Position numbers and translations under genes: made by a program. Under the pieces are notes generated by a model. The model ran no database searches, had not been told where the DNA came from, and saw only the letters and a list, made by a program, of their open reading frames with translations. Positions 21,072-32,701 of a DNA stretch of 64,000 nucleotides are shown in pieces; position 1 is the first letter of the stretch, and each line of letters begins with the position of its first letter. Location: NCBI GenBank assembly GCA_029215795.1, contig JARDYH010000001.1, forward strand, positions 7,682,001-7,746,000, given 5' to 3'. This DNA comes from Anniella stebbinsi (lineage: Eukaryota; Chordata; Lepidosauria; Squamata; Anniellidae).

Positions 21072-23900
21072 CTTACAACGGGGACCGGAAAGGGAAAGGA
21101 AAGGATGTCAGCGCATTTTCATTCGCTTGTGAATAGAAGGGGTCCTACTCCTCTGAGCACCTAACTCAAGAACACCCTGGAGGAAATTAGCTGACAGAGC
21201 TAAAGAGCCAGACTGAAACGGAACCAAAAATCTCTTGACTTGAACCAAAACTGGAACCGATTCCCTAATCACAAATACTGGGAACCCGTTCAAAAGAACA
21301 GGTTTTCAGAAAACAGACATTCAAGAGGTTCTTTGAGGGGGTTGTGAGAACTGTCACATCATCCCTGTCCACCCACCCCCAAAATACCGACTCAGGTTTC
21401 TCATACTTTAGGGAGCAATTTTGGAAGAAAGAAGGCTAGAAAACTCATATAAGTTATTAATTGGATTACTTAAAAAAAAACCTTTAGGTGCTGGGACCTA
21501 AGAATTTGAAGGTGTTTTTCTTCTCCCAAGAACCCTGTGAAGCACATGGAATTTTTCCACCCATGTCCTGCCATCGGCCATGCTCATTCAGATGATAAAC
21601 AGATCATGCCATCCCCTGCACAGCAGGCCTTCCCAGGATGCTTTGACCACCGAATCCCATTACACCCCATAGAGCCAGCTCAGAATGGCCCCTTCGCAAT
21701 ACCATCAGCAAAGCCCCAGACAGCTGCTCTTCAACTCCGGAATTCCTCACCAGGCCTACAGCAGCCCAACACTGAGTACGCCCCCCTCCCCTTCTTTCCT
21801 TTTAGATTTTGACGAGCTCTGTGGCAGCCAGGAATGGCGGTCTTTGATTTTTGAAAAAAAGTTAGACGCATTTTAATTAAGCATGTTGATCGCTTGTTTC
21901 TAAATGCGGTTGCTAGCTCTGAGCCTCCGGGAGAGAGCAGGTTAAAAATCCAAACATGTAAATCCAAAGTATGCGAGTTAGCTGCAGCCTTGAGGCATCT
22001 GACGGAGATGGGCCTTCAGTGCTGTACCAGCCCACCCCCGCATTAGTAGAACCCAGAAAAAGCCCAAATGCTACTTTGGACAATAACAGAGGCTATTTGG
22101 TAAGCAACGTCTGCATGAAATTGGAAGCAGTTGCCTCTCCAGCTTCTTCTCAGTCTCCTCTGAACAGTGCTGTGGATATAGCGGCTATGGACTAGGTAGG
22201 AGGCATACAAATTCCATCCTGGGCTGAGAGATACAAGGGACATTTGCCCACCTTGCAGTGGGCACAGCCTGCCACTGACAGGTGGTAGTGGCTAGACTGA
22301 AGATCCCCCTGCAATAGACTAAATGTCTACCCACAGGTCCTTCATCTGCAAACAATGGGGAAAATAGTTTTCCCCTAAAGCCTTCACATCTCAGTATGGC
22401 ACCTGCCCTAAACCTTTGTGAGTTTCTCCAAAATGAAGAGGCCTGCTTTTAGTCTCCATCAAGGGCAAATGCACAGCCACCTCTTTGCAGGTCTTGGGGC
22501 GGGTGAGCTAGCTGGACCTGAGGAGGGTTCTAAAGTCCAAAGGAGACCAACCGCTCGCTGCTCATCCACCTCATGTGTGCTCACCAACTTGAGTGGCCCA
22601 CTAGGCAAATGTCTGTGCCTCTCCTGGAGGTCCACCCTGGAAAACAGGCCTTGTGGACAGAGCACACACGCTTCTGAGGCAACAGGGTGCCGGTGTGACA
22701 GGTGGAGTTGAAGTTGCACAAGCTTGCAGGACCTCTATTGTCAGGAATAATCTACGGAACAGAGCTGGGCCCCCAACGTGTTTATCTGGGAGAAGGAGGA
22801 GGAGCAAATGGCCCTTTTAGAAGGAGAACAAAGAGGCTGAGGTGCTCTCAATGCAAGGCTACCCATGCCGTTCAGCAATCACAGAAGCATTCAAAGGAAC
22901 CCAAAGAATGTCTAGTAAGATTTTCTCAAAGTACATAAATAGGATTTTTCAGTCTTCCCTTGCATCTCTTGGGAACAAGATTCTACATCTTTGAGAAACT
23001 TTGTTCTGGTGTCAAGTATTTTTCTGTTAACAGCCCTGCTCCTCAGAGGTATACAAAACACGGTTTGCACATGAACAACACACAGTCTTTGCTATTTCCT
23101 CTATTCCTCTCAAGGACCCGCCACAGAGTCTCCTCAGCGTCTTCCAGCTCCCTCTGTCAGCTTCTGCTGCAGAACATCCCCAGCCAGGTGCCCTCCAGAT
23201 GTTCTGGACTGGTCACGTGGGCTAGAGTTGGTGAGATTTCAAGCACAGAACGGCTGAGGTGGGCAGTCTGACGAAGGCTGGACTACTCCTTCTCCGCATG
23301 GGCATATACAACAAGCCATCCACACCTTATCTCTGCATACATCGTGAGCATAACTGTCCTCTGCCAACTGCCATCACTGTTAGGAATGCACTCAACGAGC
23401 CCTTAAACTCCAGTTTAATTCTCAACACCCCCCCCCAAATTATGCAGAATCACTAAGGGCACCACCCAATACAAGTTCAGAGAGGAAACAGTCCTAGAAC
23501 TGCAGACCTCAACCTGGGGACCCCCCTTTGGGGGGACGCCTGTGTCAGATAAAGCAAGGTCTGGCCTAGCTCAAACCATCTGTTCCTCCTGCCGCAATGT
23601 CCTACAAACCCAAATATGCATCACTGGAAACCAATATCCCACCCACCAAGAATAAGAGGCATGACTTAGTCTGGCCTGTGCTCAGCACCTTGATCCAAGA
23701 TGGCAGAATCCAACTCCCATCCTCCCAGTGAAGCCCAGATCTAAATCTGCCTTCTTGCAAAGCACTCTCCCCCTCTCCCTGAGCCATGGACTGGCCCATT
23801 TCGCACCTCCGCTTCACTGATTGCAGGTCTCCCCACCCCAGGCGAGACTTGGCTCGGCTCAACCAGCTACTATAACTGGAGCTTGTCCCGGCTCAAGTCG
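21072..23900. other. ZMYM3 first intron, unique-looking DNA
   Basis: No exon or clear interspersed repeat is recognised in most of this 2.8 kb. It holds poly-G/C runs and AT-rich stretches. Short frames here look random. Confidence 0.5.
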
Positions 23901-23914
23901 TTGGCTTCTCTCTC

Positions 23915-24760
23915 TGCAGGATCCCTTGTTGGTGTCCTCCAGAGCTAAAGTTTCTTCACTCTGCAAACCACTACCCCTCCCAGGGAGCTGGTTGAAATTG
24001 GAATGGATTGTCCCAAGCTGAGCAGGGGGGGGGGGGGCTAGATGGCTTACAAAACTCCTTTCCTTCTCTACAATTCTCTGAACTCAACTGCTAGGCTCCT
24101 CCTCAAGTAAGTACATGCAGGATCCCTCCTCTTGGGGCAAGCCAGCCCAAGCCCCACCTCATTGCAAATCACTGTCTTTCCCACTCCACTGCCAAGAGTG
24201 TGAAGTGAATCTCACCCTGCTGCTATAAGAGGGCTGTATCTCAATTCAATCCCATGGTACTTCCCAACAGCCCCTAAGTACTTGCAGGATCCCTTCCCCC
24301 TGGTGTGGCCTAGCCCTACCTGGCTGCAAATCCATACCCTTCCCATGGTGTAGGCCAATCCCAGACCTGCCTCTCATCCTTCCTAGACCAGCCCCACTTG
24401 CTCCTAGACCTGGATTTGGTCCCATGAGGTCCTCCCCCTGCCCAGCAAGTGCCTGCATGTTCCCCCCACCCCGCCACTTCAGTGCAGTGCAGACACCCCT
24501 ACCTATCTACCTACCTGCCAACCAGCCAGGGGTTCCAGGTGAGACCTGGCCTAACCCCTCCCCCTGCCCAGCAAGTGCCTGCAGGATCCCTCCGGGTCCA
24601 GTGCAGGCCAGGGTAGCACGGCTTCACTGCAGAGCCCCCTGCCCTACCTACCTGCAATCCAACCAAGTAGGGGGTCCAGGTGACACTTGGCCTGGCTCCT
24701 CCCCCTGCCCAGCAAGTACCTGCAGGATCCCTCCCCCTGGCGCGGGCCAATCCCCATAGC
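23915..24760. repeat. degenerate GC-rich tandem repeat near the ZMYM3 promoter
   Basis: The core CTGCAGGATCCCT recurs at about 23918, 24117, 24281, 24450 (altered), 24579 and 24718, with shared flanks such as CCCTGCCCAGCAAGT and GGTCCAGGTGA. Unit spacing is uneven, about 125-200 bp. Confidence 0.6.
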
Positions 24761-24937
24761 CCCCTCTTCCCCCCCCCCAGCAAAATTGGCCCCGCCCACC
24801 CACTCGAGCTCCCTTCCCCCGCCGCCAGGCCCCTCCCCCTCATGAGGTCTCGCCCCGGCGCCGCGCCCCTCCCCCCGGCCCACGACGGCCGCCCCCCTTC
24901 GCCCCCCCAACCGCCCCGCCCGCTCGCCCCCCCTCAC

Positions 24938-25040
24938 CTGCGGCAACAGCCGCCGCCGCCGCCGCCTTCCCCACGCTCCAGCGGCAACGGCGACACCGAC
25001 GCAGGTCTCCGCCCACCGCCCGCGCTGCCCGTAGCCCTCC
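24938..25040 (-). other. ZMYM3: ZMYM3 proximal 5' noncoding exon (approximate 5' end)
   Basis: A good minus-strand donor (CCGCAG|GTGAGG) ends at 24938 in the CpG island. The 5' end is only estimated from the TTTAAA box at 25068-25073 and the CCAAT boxes above it. It would join the acceptor at 21072-21073, just ahead of the ATG. Confidence 0.55.
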
Positions 25041-25067
25041 CAAGGTTCGGGTCGCGGCTGCGGCCCC

Positions 25068-25210
25068 TTTAAATGGAGGCGCCGCTCGGAGCCCTCAGCG
25101 CGCCGCAGCCCGAGCGAGGGGGGAGGTCGGGGAGGACGCTAATTGGCCGCGGCCGGTCCAGGGTGGCGTCTCTATTGGCTGCCGGCGCTTGGGCCCCGAG
25201 TCCCGATTGG
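25068..25210 (-). promoter_or_regulatory. ZMYM3: ZMYM3 core promoter with three evenly spaced CCAAT boxes
   Basis: Reading the minus strand, CCAAT lies at 25206-25210, 25174-25178 and 25142-25146, exactly 32 bp apart. A TTTAAA element follows at 25068-25073. The region is CpG-rich. CCAAT boxes of this spacing are typical NF-Y sites in housekeeping and cell-cycle promoters; binding here is inferred. Confidence 0.6.
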
Positions 25211-25562
25211 CTGTGGCGGGGCCTGGGCTCGCGAGACTGGCCGCGGCGGCTCGGCTGCGCGCAAAACCTGGCGCGGAACCACCCGGCTCTCGGGATCGGG
25301 AGGGGGAGGAGGAAAACCCGGAGCGGCGGTAAACGGAGCGGAGCTGCGTGGGGGAAGGGCAGGTGGGGGGGGGTTGGGAAAGGGGCGCCTTCCCCCCTCT
25401 CCTCTTCGTACCCCCCTCCACACTAAACAACGGTTACTTCCTAAATACGGGGAGGGGTCGCTGTGAAAGAAAGCGCCCCCTCCTCAGGAGCCCCCCCCAT
25501 GGAAGTGGGGCTGCCCCCTGTTGAATCACCGCCCCCCCCACGGTCCCGCGACGCCCCCTCAC

Positions 25563-25650
25563 CTATTCGCCCCCTTCGGGTTGTGGGGCGCACAAAATGG
25601 CTCCCCCCCCCAACAGCAGCCGCTGCAGCCGGAGCGCCTCCCCGGGGCGG
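25563..25650 (-). other. possible distal alternative 5' noncoding exon of ZMYM3
   Basis: A second minus-strand donor-like site (GAATAG|GTGAGG) ends at 25563 inside the same CpG-rich block, 625 bp upstream of the first. It could mark a second start site; the 5' end is a guess. Confidence 0.3.
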
Positions 25651-26761
25651 CGAGTGACGGCGAGACGGAGCGAGCGAGCGAGCGCGCGGCCAGGGTGGGG
25701 CGGACACGGGGCAGCAGCACGGGCACCGCCCCCGGGACGGACAGGCGGACGAGGGGGGCAGCACGGGAGACCCCCTTCCTCCTCCCCACCGTTAGCCCGC
25801 CTCGGGGAGGAACCCGCCTCCTTGCAACGCCCCCCCCCCCAAACATGAATGTGATTTCAGCCCACCCCACCCCACCCCTTGCAGCGCCTCTTCCCCCTCC
25901 TTGGGGTGGGGGTCTCTGCCCCATCGTGGGACATTTCCAAGTCCTCCCCCCAACATCACACACACACACACACTGCTGGAGCCCAAGTTCCCCAAATCCT
26001 TTCTCTATATAAATGCCCCATGGAAAAGCCCCAAATGCCCCTCCTACACTCACCAGACCCCTTTCTCCAAATCCAGGAGCCCCAACTTCATAAAATCCCC
26101 CCGGAACAGCCTAATATGCGTTTCGTGCCCACCCCCCAACACACACACTCCGTCATACCCACTTGGAACATGCGTCTGTAGGTTCATATTTGACCCCCCC
26201 CCCCATCCCTCAATCATGCAAGGTCTGACCCACTTCATAGAGACTGGATTGCCATGCAGAGGGGGGGGGGCGCCCCTAGCCCCCAGCTGCATTCTTCCTC
26301 ATCTGGGCCAACCCCTACCCCCTTGCAGTCTTTCCTCCCTCAAAAGCCCTGCCTGGGATCTAGCCCTTTCAAACCGATCCTTTTTCGACAGATTGACCCC
26401 CACCCCACCCCCCACACCTGCCCACTCTCAGCTGCACCATGCGCTGCGGATTTGCCTCTACTAGGCTACTACCCTGTCAACCCCCAGCCCTCGATTCCAG
26501 GAATTGCACCAAGGGCTGGCTTTGCCACACACGCTTTGTGCACCGATGGCGAACTCTGGTCTCTGCTGTTCAGAAAACAGAGACATGTTGAGATCGATGG
26601 TGCCTCTCCAGCCAAAACCAAACGCAGGTGATGCATTTGAACCATGGATGCCGCCAGGGCAAGAAAGAAAAAGCAAGGAAGGGAAACAGAAGCTCGGGTT
26701 GCTGTTGCTTATGAAAGTGCCCCTAAGGCGGCACTCTTGTTTCAAACGAACTCCTCGTGAG

Positions 26762-26788
26762 CACACACACACACACACACACACACAC
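26762..26788. repeat. (CA)n microsatellite
   Basis: About 27 bp of CA repeat; a shorter CA run lies near 25961-25973. Confidence 0.95.
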
Positions 26789-27809
26789 CGGTTCAGATGT
26801 CCACCAAAGCCACGGAGCTCAAAAGTGGCGCCCTGCTGCAGTAGCCTAGCACTGGCCATCCAAATTGCTAGCTAGAAACCAAGCATGTCTGTCTACAGCC
26901 TCAAAAGCTCCTCTACCTGCCTTTTCCTACATGTAGTCTCCCATGGAAGGGGGGGGGGTCTTTTTCACCTTGAGGACTTCATATGGCCAGATGAGCCTGA
27001 TACCCCTAAGACTACCGGGTCTTGGTTGCCTTAGAGCAAAAGGAAAGGATGCCCTCCCACTCCCCCCCCCCCCCCCAGGAAGGAATTGCTAGGAGAGCTG
27101 CAAGTTCCTCGATTCAGGGGGAAGAGAATCAGGGAGCGCAATGAGGAAGTAAGCTATGGAAGGCTCTCTTTCTCAGGCACAAACTGTCCTGACCAGCGTG
27201 GAAGGAAAGCCACATGGCTTAGTTATACATTGCACAGTTCAAAGGGGTTCCTTTCTCTCTTCTTCAGAGAGATTCCAACGGCAAAGATGGAGTAGCTGTT
27301 CCGAGGATAACATGATGGATATTCATTCCCTGACACACACACCCCAACACCACCTCCCCAGTTTCTGTTAGCCTGTGGTCACGTAAAGAAGCAAGCAACC
27401 ACTTGCGTAATACTTTCAGAGAAGTTCCTCCCAGTGGGTTTAAACCTTTGAAATGGTGCGTTTTCCACCCTCCCTTCGGGGTTTGCAACCTGCAGTATAT
27501 CTACCATCGATATATTAATAAATTCATGTAAGAGCAACTTGTACAAGTCTTTGAAGATTTGTTATGTTTTGCTTCCCCCCCCCCCACTTTTTTTTATTTA
27601 AAGAATTGGCATCCATTCTAGCAGAATGATTCCACAATTTCAGAATTTAGCCAGGCTTTGGAACTCCACAAAGTCCCAAATCACATGTTTGTTCTGACTT
27701 GTTAGTCTTCATCGTATGCCACTTATACTTACATTTTAGGATAGGGTAATTCCCCCCACTGGTTGATTTTCTTCATACTCTTCCTGTGAAATGCCTCATT
27801 GTTGTCATA

Positions 27810-28120
27810 AGAATATAAGAAGTGCCCTGCTGGATCAGGCCAAGAGTCCATCTCGTCCAGAACTCTGTTCACACGGTGGCCAACGAGCTGTCAGCCAGGG
27901 ACCCACAAGCAGGACAAGATGCAACAGCATCCTGCCACCCACTATCCCCAGCATCTGGTGTATATAGGTGTACAACCTCTGCTACTGGAGGTAGCAACAT
28001 AACCTTCAGGACTAGTAGCCCTTTATAGCCTTCTCCAGGAATTTATCCAACCCCCTTTAAAAGCCATCCAAATTGGTGGTCATCTTGTGGTAGTGAATTC
28101 CATAGTTTAACTATGCATTG
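27810..28120 (-). mobile_element. CR1-type LINE fragment
   Basis: GCCCTGCTGGATCAGGCCAA, ATCCAACCCCCTTTAAAAGC and GTAGTGAATTCCATAGTTTA are shared with the 1190-1790 copy. Confidence 0.75.
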
Positions 28121-28586
28121 TCCTACTTTTCCAGGAAAATAACAACAACCTGAAGTCTGTTCTAGCTTCAACAATCAATTTTTTAAAAATCTAGTTAACT
28201 TTTGGGCACCTTCCTTTTTATCAAAGGGCAACTGTTTTATAAGACTTGGCTTAGGGATATTATTCCATGCCTCTAATCACTTCTGGTGTCTCCGCATTGC
28301 AGGGCTGGCCCAAGACATTTTGGCCCAAGCATAGCTGGCTGGGGAATGCTGGGAGTTGTAGGGCTTTCTTCTGTCTTAACATGGATAGGATTGTGCCCTA
28401 AACCATTGGCATTGCATTGACGTAAGTTAGACCAGATTGACTGTCAAACAGTATAGTCGAAAGCTGTAATCCTCTGCACACATGGAGTAAGCTCCACTGA
28501 ACTTGCTTCTAGATGAACATGTAAGATCAGTCTGGAAGGCTGCGACCTACAAGCCACCATCCCATATGGAATAGAGGAAACCCATT

Positions 28587-28795
28587 GGCTGGGTTCAGAC
28601 AACATGATAACCAATGGTGGTTTAGTCAACTATCAGTTGAGTGGTCAATGGTTGGTTATTCTGTTGTCTGTTGGGCAAAACACACCCTATGGTTGACTAT
28701 TTTGCCAAAATAACCAACTGAGAAACACAACCCACTGCAGAGTTGACTAGTCGCACAACCGTTGGTTAACGTGTTGTCTGAACTGACCCACTGTC
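28587..28795. mobile_element. MITE-like element with inverted ends
   Basis: Arms at 28593-28618 and 28758-28783 are inverted copies with 23 of 26 bases matching, starting GTTCAGACAACA. Internal TTGACTA/TAGTCAA motifs add to the hairpin. No clear target-site duplication was found. Confidence 0.6.
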
Positions 28796-29460
28796 CTCCT
28801 TTGCAGGATTGTTTGTAAGGATTGCTGAATTAATTGATGTAACCCCTTTAAATGGTGCCCATTTTAACTGAACCATAAGTCTGGTCTGGTTAGGAGTTTA
28901 TGTGGTTTAAATCACTCTTCTCTTAGGCTGTAGCTGTGGCTTTCAAACGGTGTTCCTCAATTAGAAGATCAGAAATAGCGGATAAGCTTCCCTCCACAAC
29001 AGCTTGCCCAACTGACAATCTTCTCCCACAATTCATGACTGCAAAGCAGGGTTGGGTGCCTTGCAATGCATCTTTGTCTTACAGGGGAGCAACATGAGGA
29101 GGTCCAACAGACCTGACCAGGGCCCCACATGAACTATGTTGTGCCTAGAAGATGCTTCAGGATCATCCACTATGTTCAGGGAATACCTGCATGGGCTCCT
29201 CAGCAGACAGGCATGCTTGTGGAAAGGGTGCCTTGAAGATACAGTGTTTCTTCTTCAACCCCATTTTTACTGCACTTGGTGGGTAAAGGTTTCCTCAGAG
29301 TCCAATGGACACCCAGTGAGAAGGCATCTGTGCTAGTGATGAGGAACTGACTGCTTTAAAGAGACCTTGCTTACTATAAGGGCCTTACGGACATTCTTCC
29401 CTGGTTGGTTGGGAAGAGGGCACTGGGGAGGTTAAATGGCCCTCACACACCCCTTAACAG

Positions 29461-29700
29461 GCCCAGTCTGTGGAACCGAGCGGTGCCTCCAAGTTATCTC
29501 GCCGTGCAAGCAAGATGGGACGCGCTCCACTGCTGAAGAGGCTTGGCAGCCACTCCAAAGGAAGTTACGACACTGATGAGGATAGCATTGATTTGAATGA
29601 GGCACACTGGGGAGGGGTCAAGGTGCCTGTGCAGAGCTGGGAGAAACTCATTTTCCCCGTGTGTAAAAGCTTTGGGGGGCCGAAGGGCCGCTCAGGCTTG
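29461..29700 (+). other. unidentified exon-like ORF
   Basis: An acceptor-like ACCCCTTAACAG precedes a frame reading AQSVEPSGASKLSRRASKMG RAPLLKRLGSHSKGS and YDTDEDSIDLNEAHWGG. The composition (basic then acidic, Ser-rich) looks coding-like, unlike nearby frames. I do not recognise the family. No strong GT donor follows; CAAG|GTGCCT (about 29619) is weak. It may be an exon, a decayed gene or transposon-derived. Confidence 0.25.
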
Positions 29701-29759
29701 CCAGAGAATTTTGCCTCTGTTCAGACAATGGCAGCCAGACCAGGAACTCACAAGACAGA

Positions 29760-29772
29760 ATCTCTCTCTCTT

Positions 29773-29810
<38 letters not shown>
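29760..29810. repeat. (TC)n microsatellite
   Basis: About 50 bp, slightly interrupted by TTTCTTTC. Confidence 0.95.
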
Positions 29811-29813
<3 letters not shown>

Positions 29814-32141
29814 CACACTTTTCATTAATGGAATTTCTACCCCTAATCCAAAAGCATGTCATCCTGCCCTCCTGTCCCTACCGCTAGCTGCTGCTATCAC
29901 AAGCCTGGACGCAGCATGCACAAGCTAAAAATGCTGTCCCCAGGGGACGCAGTGGAAGAGGGAATGGAAATCGGCTTGCCACAAGCAAAGCACAACACTC
30001 CACGGATGGGGAGCGGGTGTGTGTGTTTGCACACACAATTGCCATTTCCCTCTCCTGGATGCGCTCTCAATACCCCCCTCTGCTCGGCTTCCAGGTTTTC
30101 TCCTTGCCGGGGCCTCTCCCGCCTCCTGGATGCGGTGGCCCCCAGGCGTGCATTTCCTGCTGCTTTCTCCAGAGAGGTTTGTTTTCAACTGCCAGCCTCC
30201 GCAACTCTGGAAGAGCAGCAGAGCCTGGGTTGCTGCGTGCGCAGATGGAGTAAATGCTGCATCCAGGCCCGGCAGCCACACATGGAAAATGGCTCTGGCA
30301 ATGGGAGAACTATGCAAGCACCGTTGGAGCTGTGGCGAGGCTGTGCTGGAGCTCCGGCAAGCCCACGACTCTGCAACGATCGTTTTCCAGGGGTTCCCAG
30401 AAGCCCCAAGAAAACATGAGTGCCCATCCCTGGACTGAGCACAACATAAACGCATTAAACAGAAGGTCTTGCTATTGGTGATCCTGGGAGGCCCGTTACT
30501 ACATGCATCCTGTGACAGCCATTCCCCTCTCTTAATGGCTGTACCTGAAAGCAACAATATCTCCCTGGATGGGGATTCCCAGATGGATACCCGGCTTATC
30601 CTGGGACACGTTGTGGGTGGGTGAATGACTGGGAACAAGCTAGGGGGAAACAGAGCACGACAAACGTGACTGGCTTCAGTTAGAGGGGACAACACAAGAG
30701 TTGTGAAATGAAGGATCGACTTGAGAAGATTCTGGCTGGGTGAACAGCGCAACAGAAGCCAGAAAGTTGCAATCCCAGTGGTATACAAGGTTGGGATTTG
30801 GGGGAACATAGCTCAACTTGAGACAACTTTTGCAACTTAGGGGGTGGGGAAACAAGTCAAAATGATACACACATCCCAAACGGAAGTGATAGCGGGAGGA
30901 AAATGATACTTCTTCTTTGCCGCTCAAAGCAACTGGGATTGCTGGATCAGATTTTTGGGTCCAGAGCCCTGGACAGCTGATGAAGATTGTCACTGATCTG
31001 TCTTACAGTTCTATTCAGAATAATATTGTTTTGATGCTAAAAAAATTCTCAATGTATTGGTATTGCTGTTCTGCAACCATTCTCCTCTGACCTCTTCACC
31101 ACAAATGATGGGCCAATATGAAATAGAGGGGATAGAAGCTACTTCTCCCAGGGGCAAGCCTCTTATAAAGACTGCAGAAATTGGGTGTTAGCCAAAGGTT
31201 ATACCCACTGGATGTCAAACATTGCTGGGTTGGCCTAGAATAAGAAATAAAACTGTTTTAGCATATCCTGCCTTATCATACACAATTTAAAAATAAATAA
31301 AGCAGTATCTTTTATTGAAATGACCTTCCTAAAATTTGGGAATGTACAAGTTTTTGTTACTATTAGGCTAAGTTGGGCAATCTCAGGTCATTGTATAAAT
31401 GTTGACTGCATTTGGGAATGTGTTGTTCTCATTTTATGCCAGTAAAGATAGTTCATGTATTTTTCTAATGGAATGATAACAATTCTGTGAATAGCCAGCT
31501 TTCTGAAGCTGTTGAACTATTGCAGAGCCTGATCCCATGCACGTATATTCAGAAGTAAGTCAAGCCAAAGGTAATGGGCTAAATTCCAAATAAATGTGCA
31601 TAAGTTTGCAACCTTATTTTCTATGTACTTGAAATTTAGCTATTTTCCCATTTGGGCAAGTGAAGAGTTCAGCATAACCCACAACCCTGCATAGTCCTGT
31701 CCCAACAACAGGAGGTGACCTAACAATGCTCCTTGATTTATTGGTTTTTCCAACAGTGAACATCATCCACAATCTTCTTGTACCTGAACACCTATTAATC
31801 CATATACAGGTGCAGATAGATTGACTGTGCAACTCTCTGCCTCGTTACTCAGAATTAATCCCCGCTTGTGTTCCATGGTCCTACTCCCGAGAAAACGAAC
31901 ATAGGACTTTCCCTATAAGATTGCAACCCTATTTGGGGAAAAGCCACACTGAACTCAGCTGGGCGTCATTCCGAGTAAATATGCAAAGGATTTCGCTGCA
32001 TATTTACTAGAAAGCGTGTCCGGGCTGGGGCCGCAGAATGCATAGGATCGGGCTGCGCGATTCCGGCCTTTTCTCCTATTGCCAACACATCTTTGCGCCT
32101 GATTTGAGTACCATCACTTGGAGCAGCGGTCCAGCCACCCA

Positions 32142-32172
32142 TGATTTGCATATATTTGAATATGCATAATCA
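32142..32172. promoter_or_regulatory. octamer-containing dyad upstream of NONO
   Basis: TGATTTGCATAT at 32142-32153 and ATATGCATAATCA at 32160-32172 are near-perfect inverted copies (one-base gap). The left arm contains ATTTGCAT, the POU octamer in inverted form. It lies about 0.5 kb upstream of the likely NONO start. Function is inferred only. Confidence 0.35.
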
Positions 32173-32439
32173 GGGCTCCCTACCACTCCCCTTTCCTGCT
32201 CTGAGCCAGAAAAGAGGCCCGGCCCAGGCGCCCCCTGCCGGTGGGCTATTGCGCCAGGACAACCCAATTCGTCGCGCTGCGCCTTTAAGCAGCGCCCCGG
32301 CTCAGTGCGCCTGCGCGGATCTCGCGGTGCCCTCGCGTCTCTCACTCCTCGTTTCCCCCACCCCCACCTTCCCCTTCTCCCTCTGCTGCCCCTTTGTCCC
32401 TTCCTCGCCTCTCAACCAAACTTGGCTGGAAAGCGCCTT

Positions 32440-32640
32440 GAATGCTGATTGGCAGCGGTTTGCGCGGGCTGGGGGGGCCAGAGCGCCCGGCCAATCACTC
32501 GGCGACGCCTTTTGAGCGGCAGCCCGCGCGACCAGCGAACGCGAGGCCGCTCAGCCAATCGAGGCCTCGAGAAAGAGAGCGCGGGGAGGGGCCGCGTGCA
32601 ACAAGCGCGTGCGAACGGTTTCCGGCCCCGCGCGCCCCCC
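32440..32640 (+). promoter_or_regulatory. NONO: NONO CpG-island promoter with three CCAAT boxes
   Basis: A CpG-rich block from about 32.2 to 33.35 kb carries ATTGG at 32448-32452 and CCAAT at 32491-32495 and 32555-32559. A pyrimidine-rich initiator-like tract near 32640 follows. No TATA box is seen. Typical housekeeping promoter; the exact start site is unknown. Confidence 0.6.
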
Positions 32641-32701
32641 TTTTTTTTCCTGCCCCCCCTTCCTCCTTCTCCTCCTCCTCCTCTCCGTCGGCTCGTCTGA
32701 G
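32630..32701 (+). other. NONO: NONO 5' noncoding exon (approximate start)
   Basis: A pyrimidine-rich run and CTCCTCCTC tract are followed by a donor (TCTGAG|GTGAGA) ending at 32701. A second donor (GAGC|GTGAGT) near 32849 could extend the exon. The start is inferred from the promoter elements upstream and the pyrimidine-rich initiator. Confidence 0.5.

Larger units (their letters stand above)
24800..25800. promoter_or_regulatory. CpG island at the ZMYM3 5' end
   Basis: Very GC-rich with many CpG dinucleotides, GGC repeats near 24950-24966 and GAGCGAGCGAGCG near 25665-25683, in contrast with flanking DNA. Consistent with an unmethylated housekeeping promoter. Confidence 0.75.
25800..32200. 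other. ZMYM3-NONO intergenic region
   Basis: No recognised gene. Contains poly-C-rich DNA up to about 27.1 kb, a CR1 fragment, a MITE-like element, microsatellites, and an unexplained exon-like ORF at 29461-29700 listed separately. Confidence 0.6.

Noticed and set aside
20127..21164. 345-residue plus-strand ORF
   Set aside because: Exactly antisense to ZMYM3 coding exon 1; Ser-rich shadow of an acidic coding strand.
23915..24760. CRISPR array
   Set aside because: Units are uneven and degenerate in a vertebrate genome; this is a minisatellite-like repeat.
25073..25426. Plus-strand ORF from the ATG at 25073 as a divergent gene
   Set aside because: CpG-island composition effect with no recognisable protein; overlaps the ZMYM3 CCAAT array.
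29925..30809. 294-residue minus ORF in the intergenic gap
   Set aside because: No recognisable motif and random-looking composition; probably chance in a stop-poor stretch.
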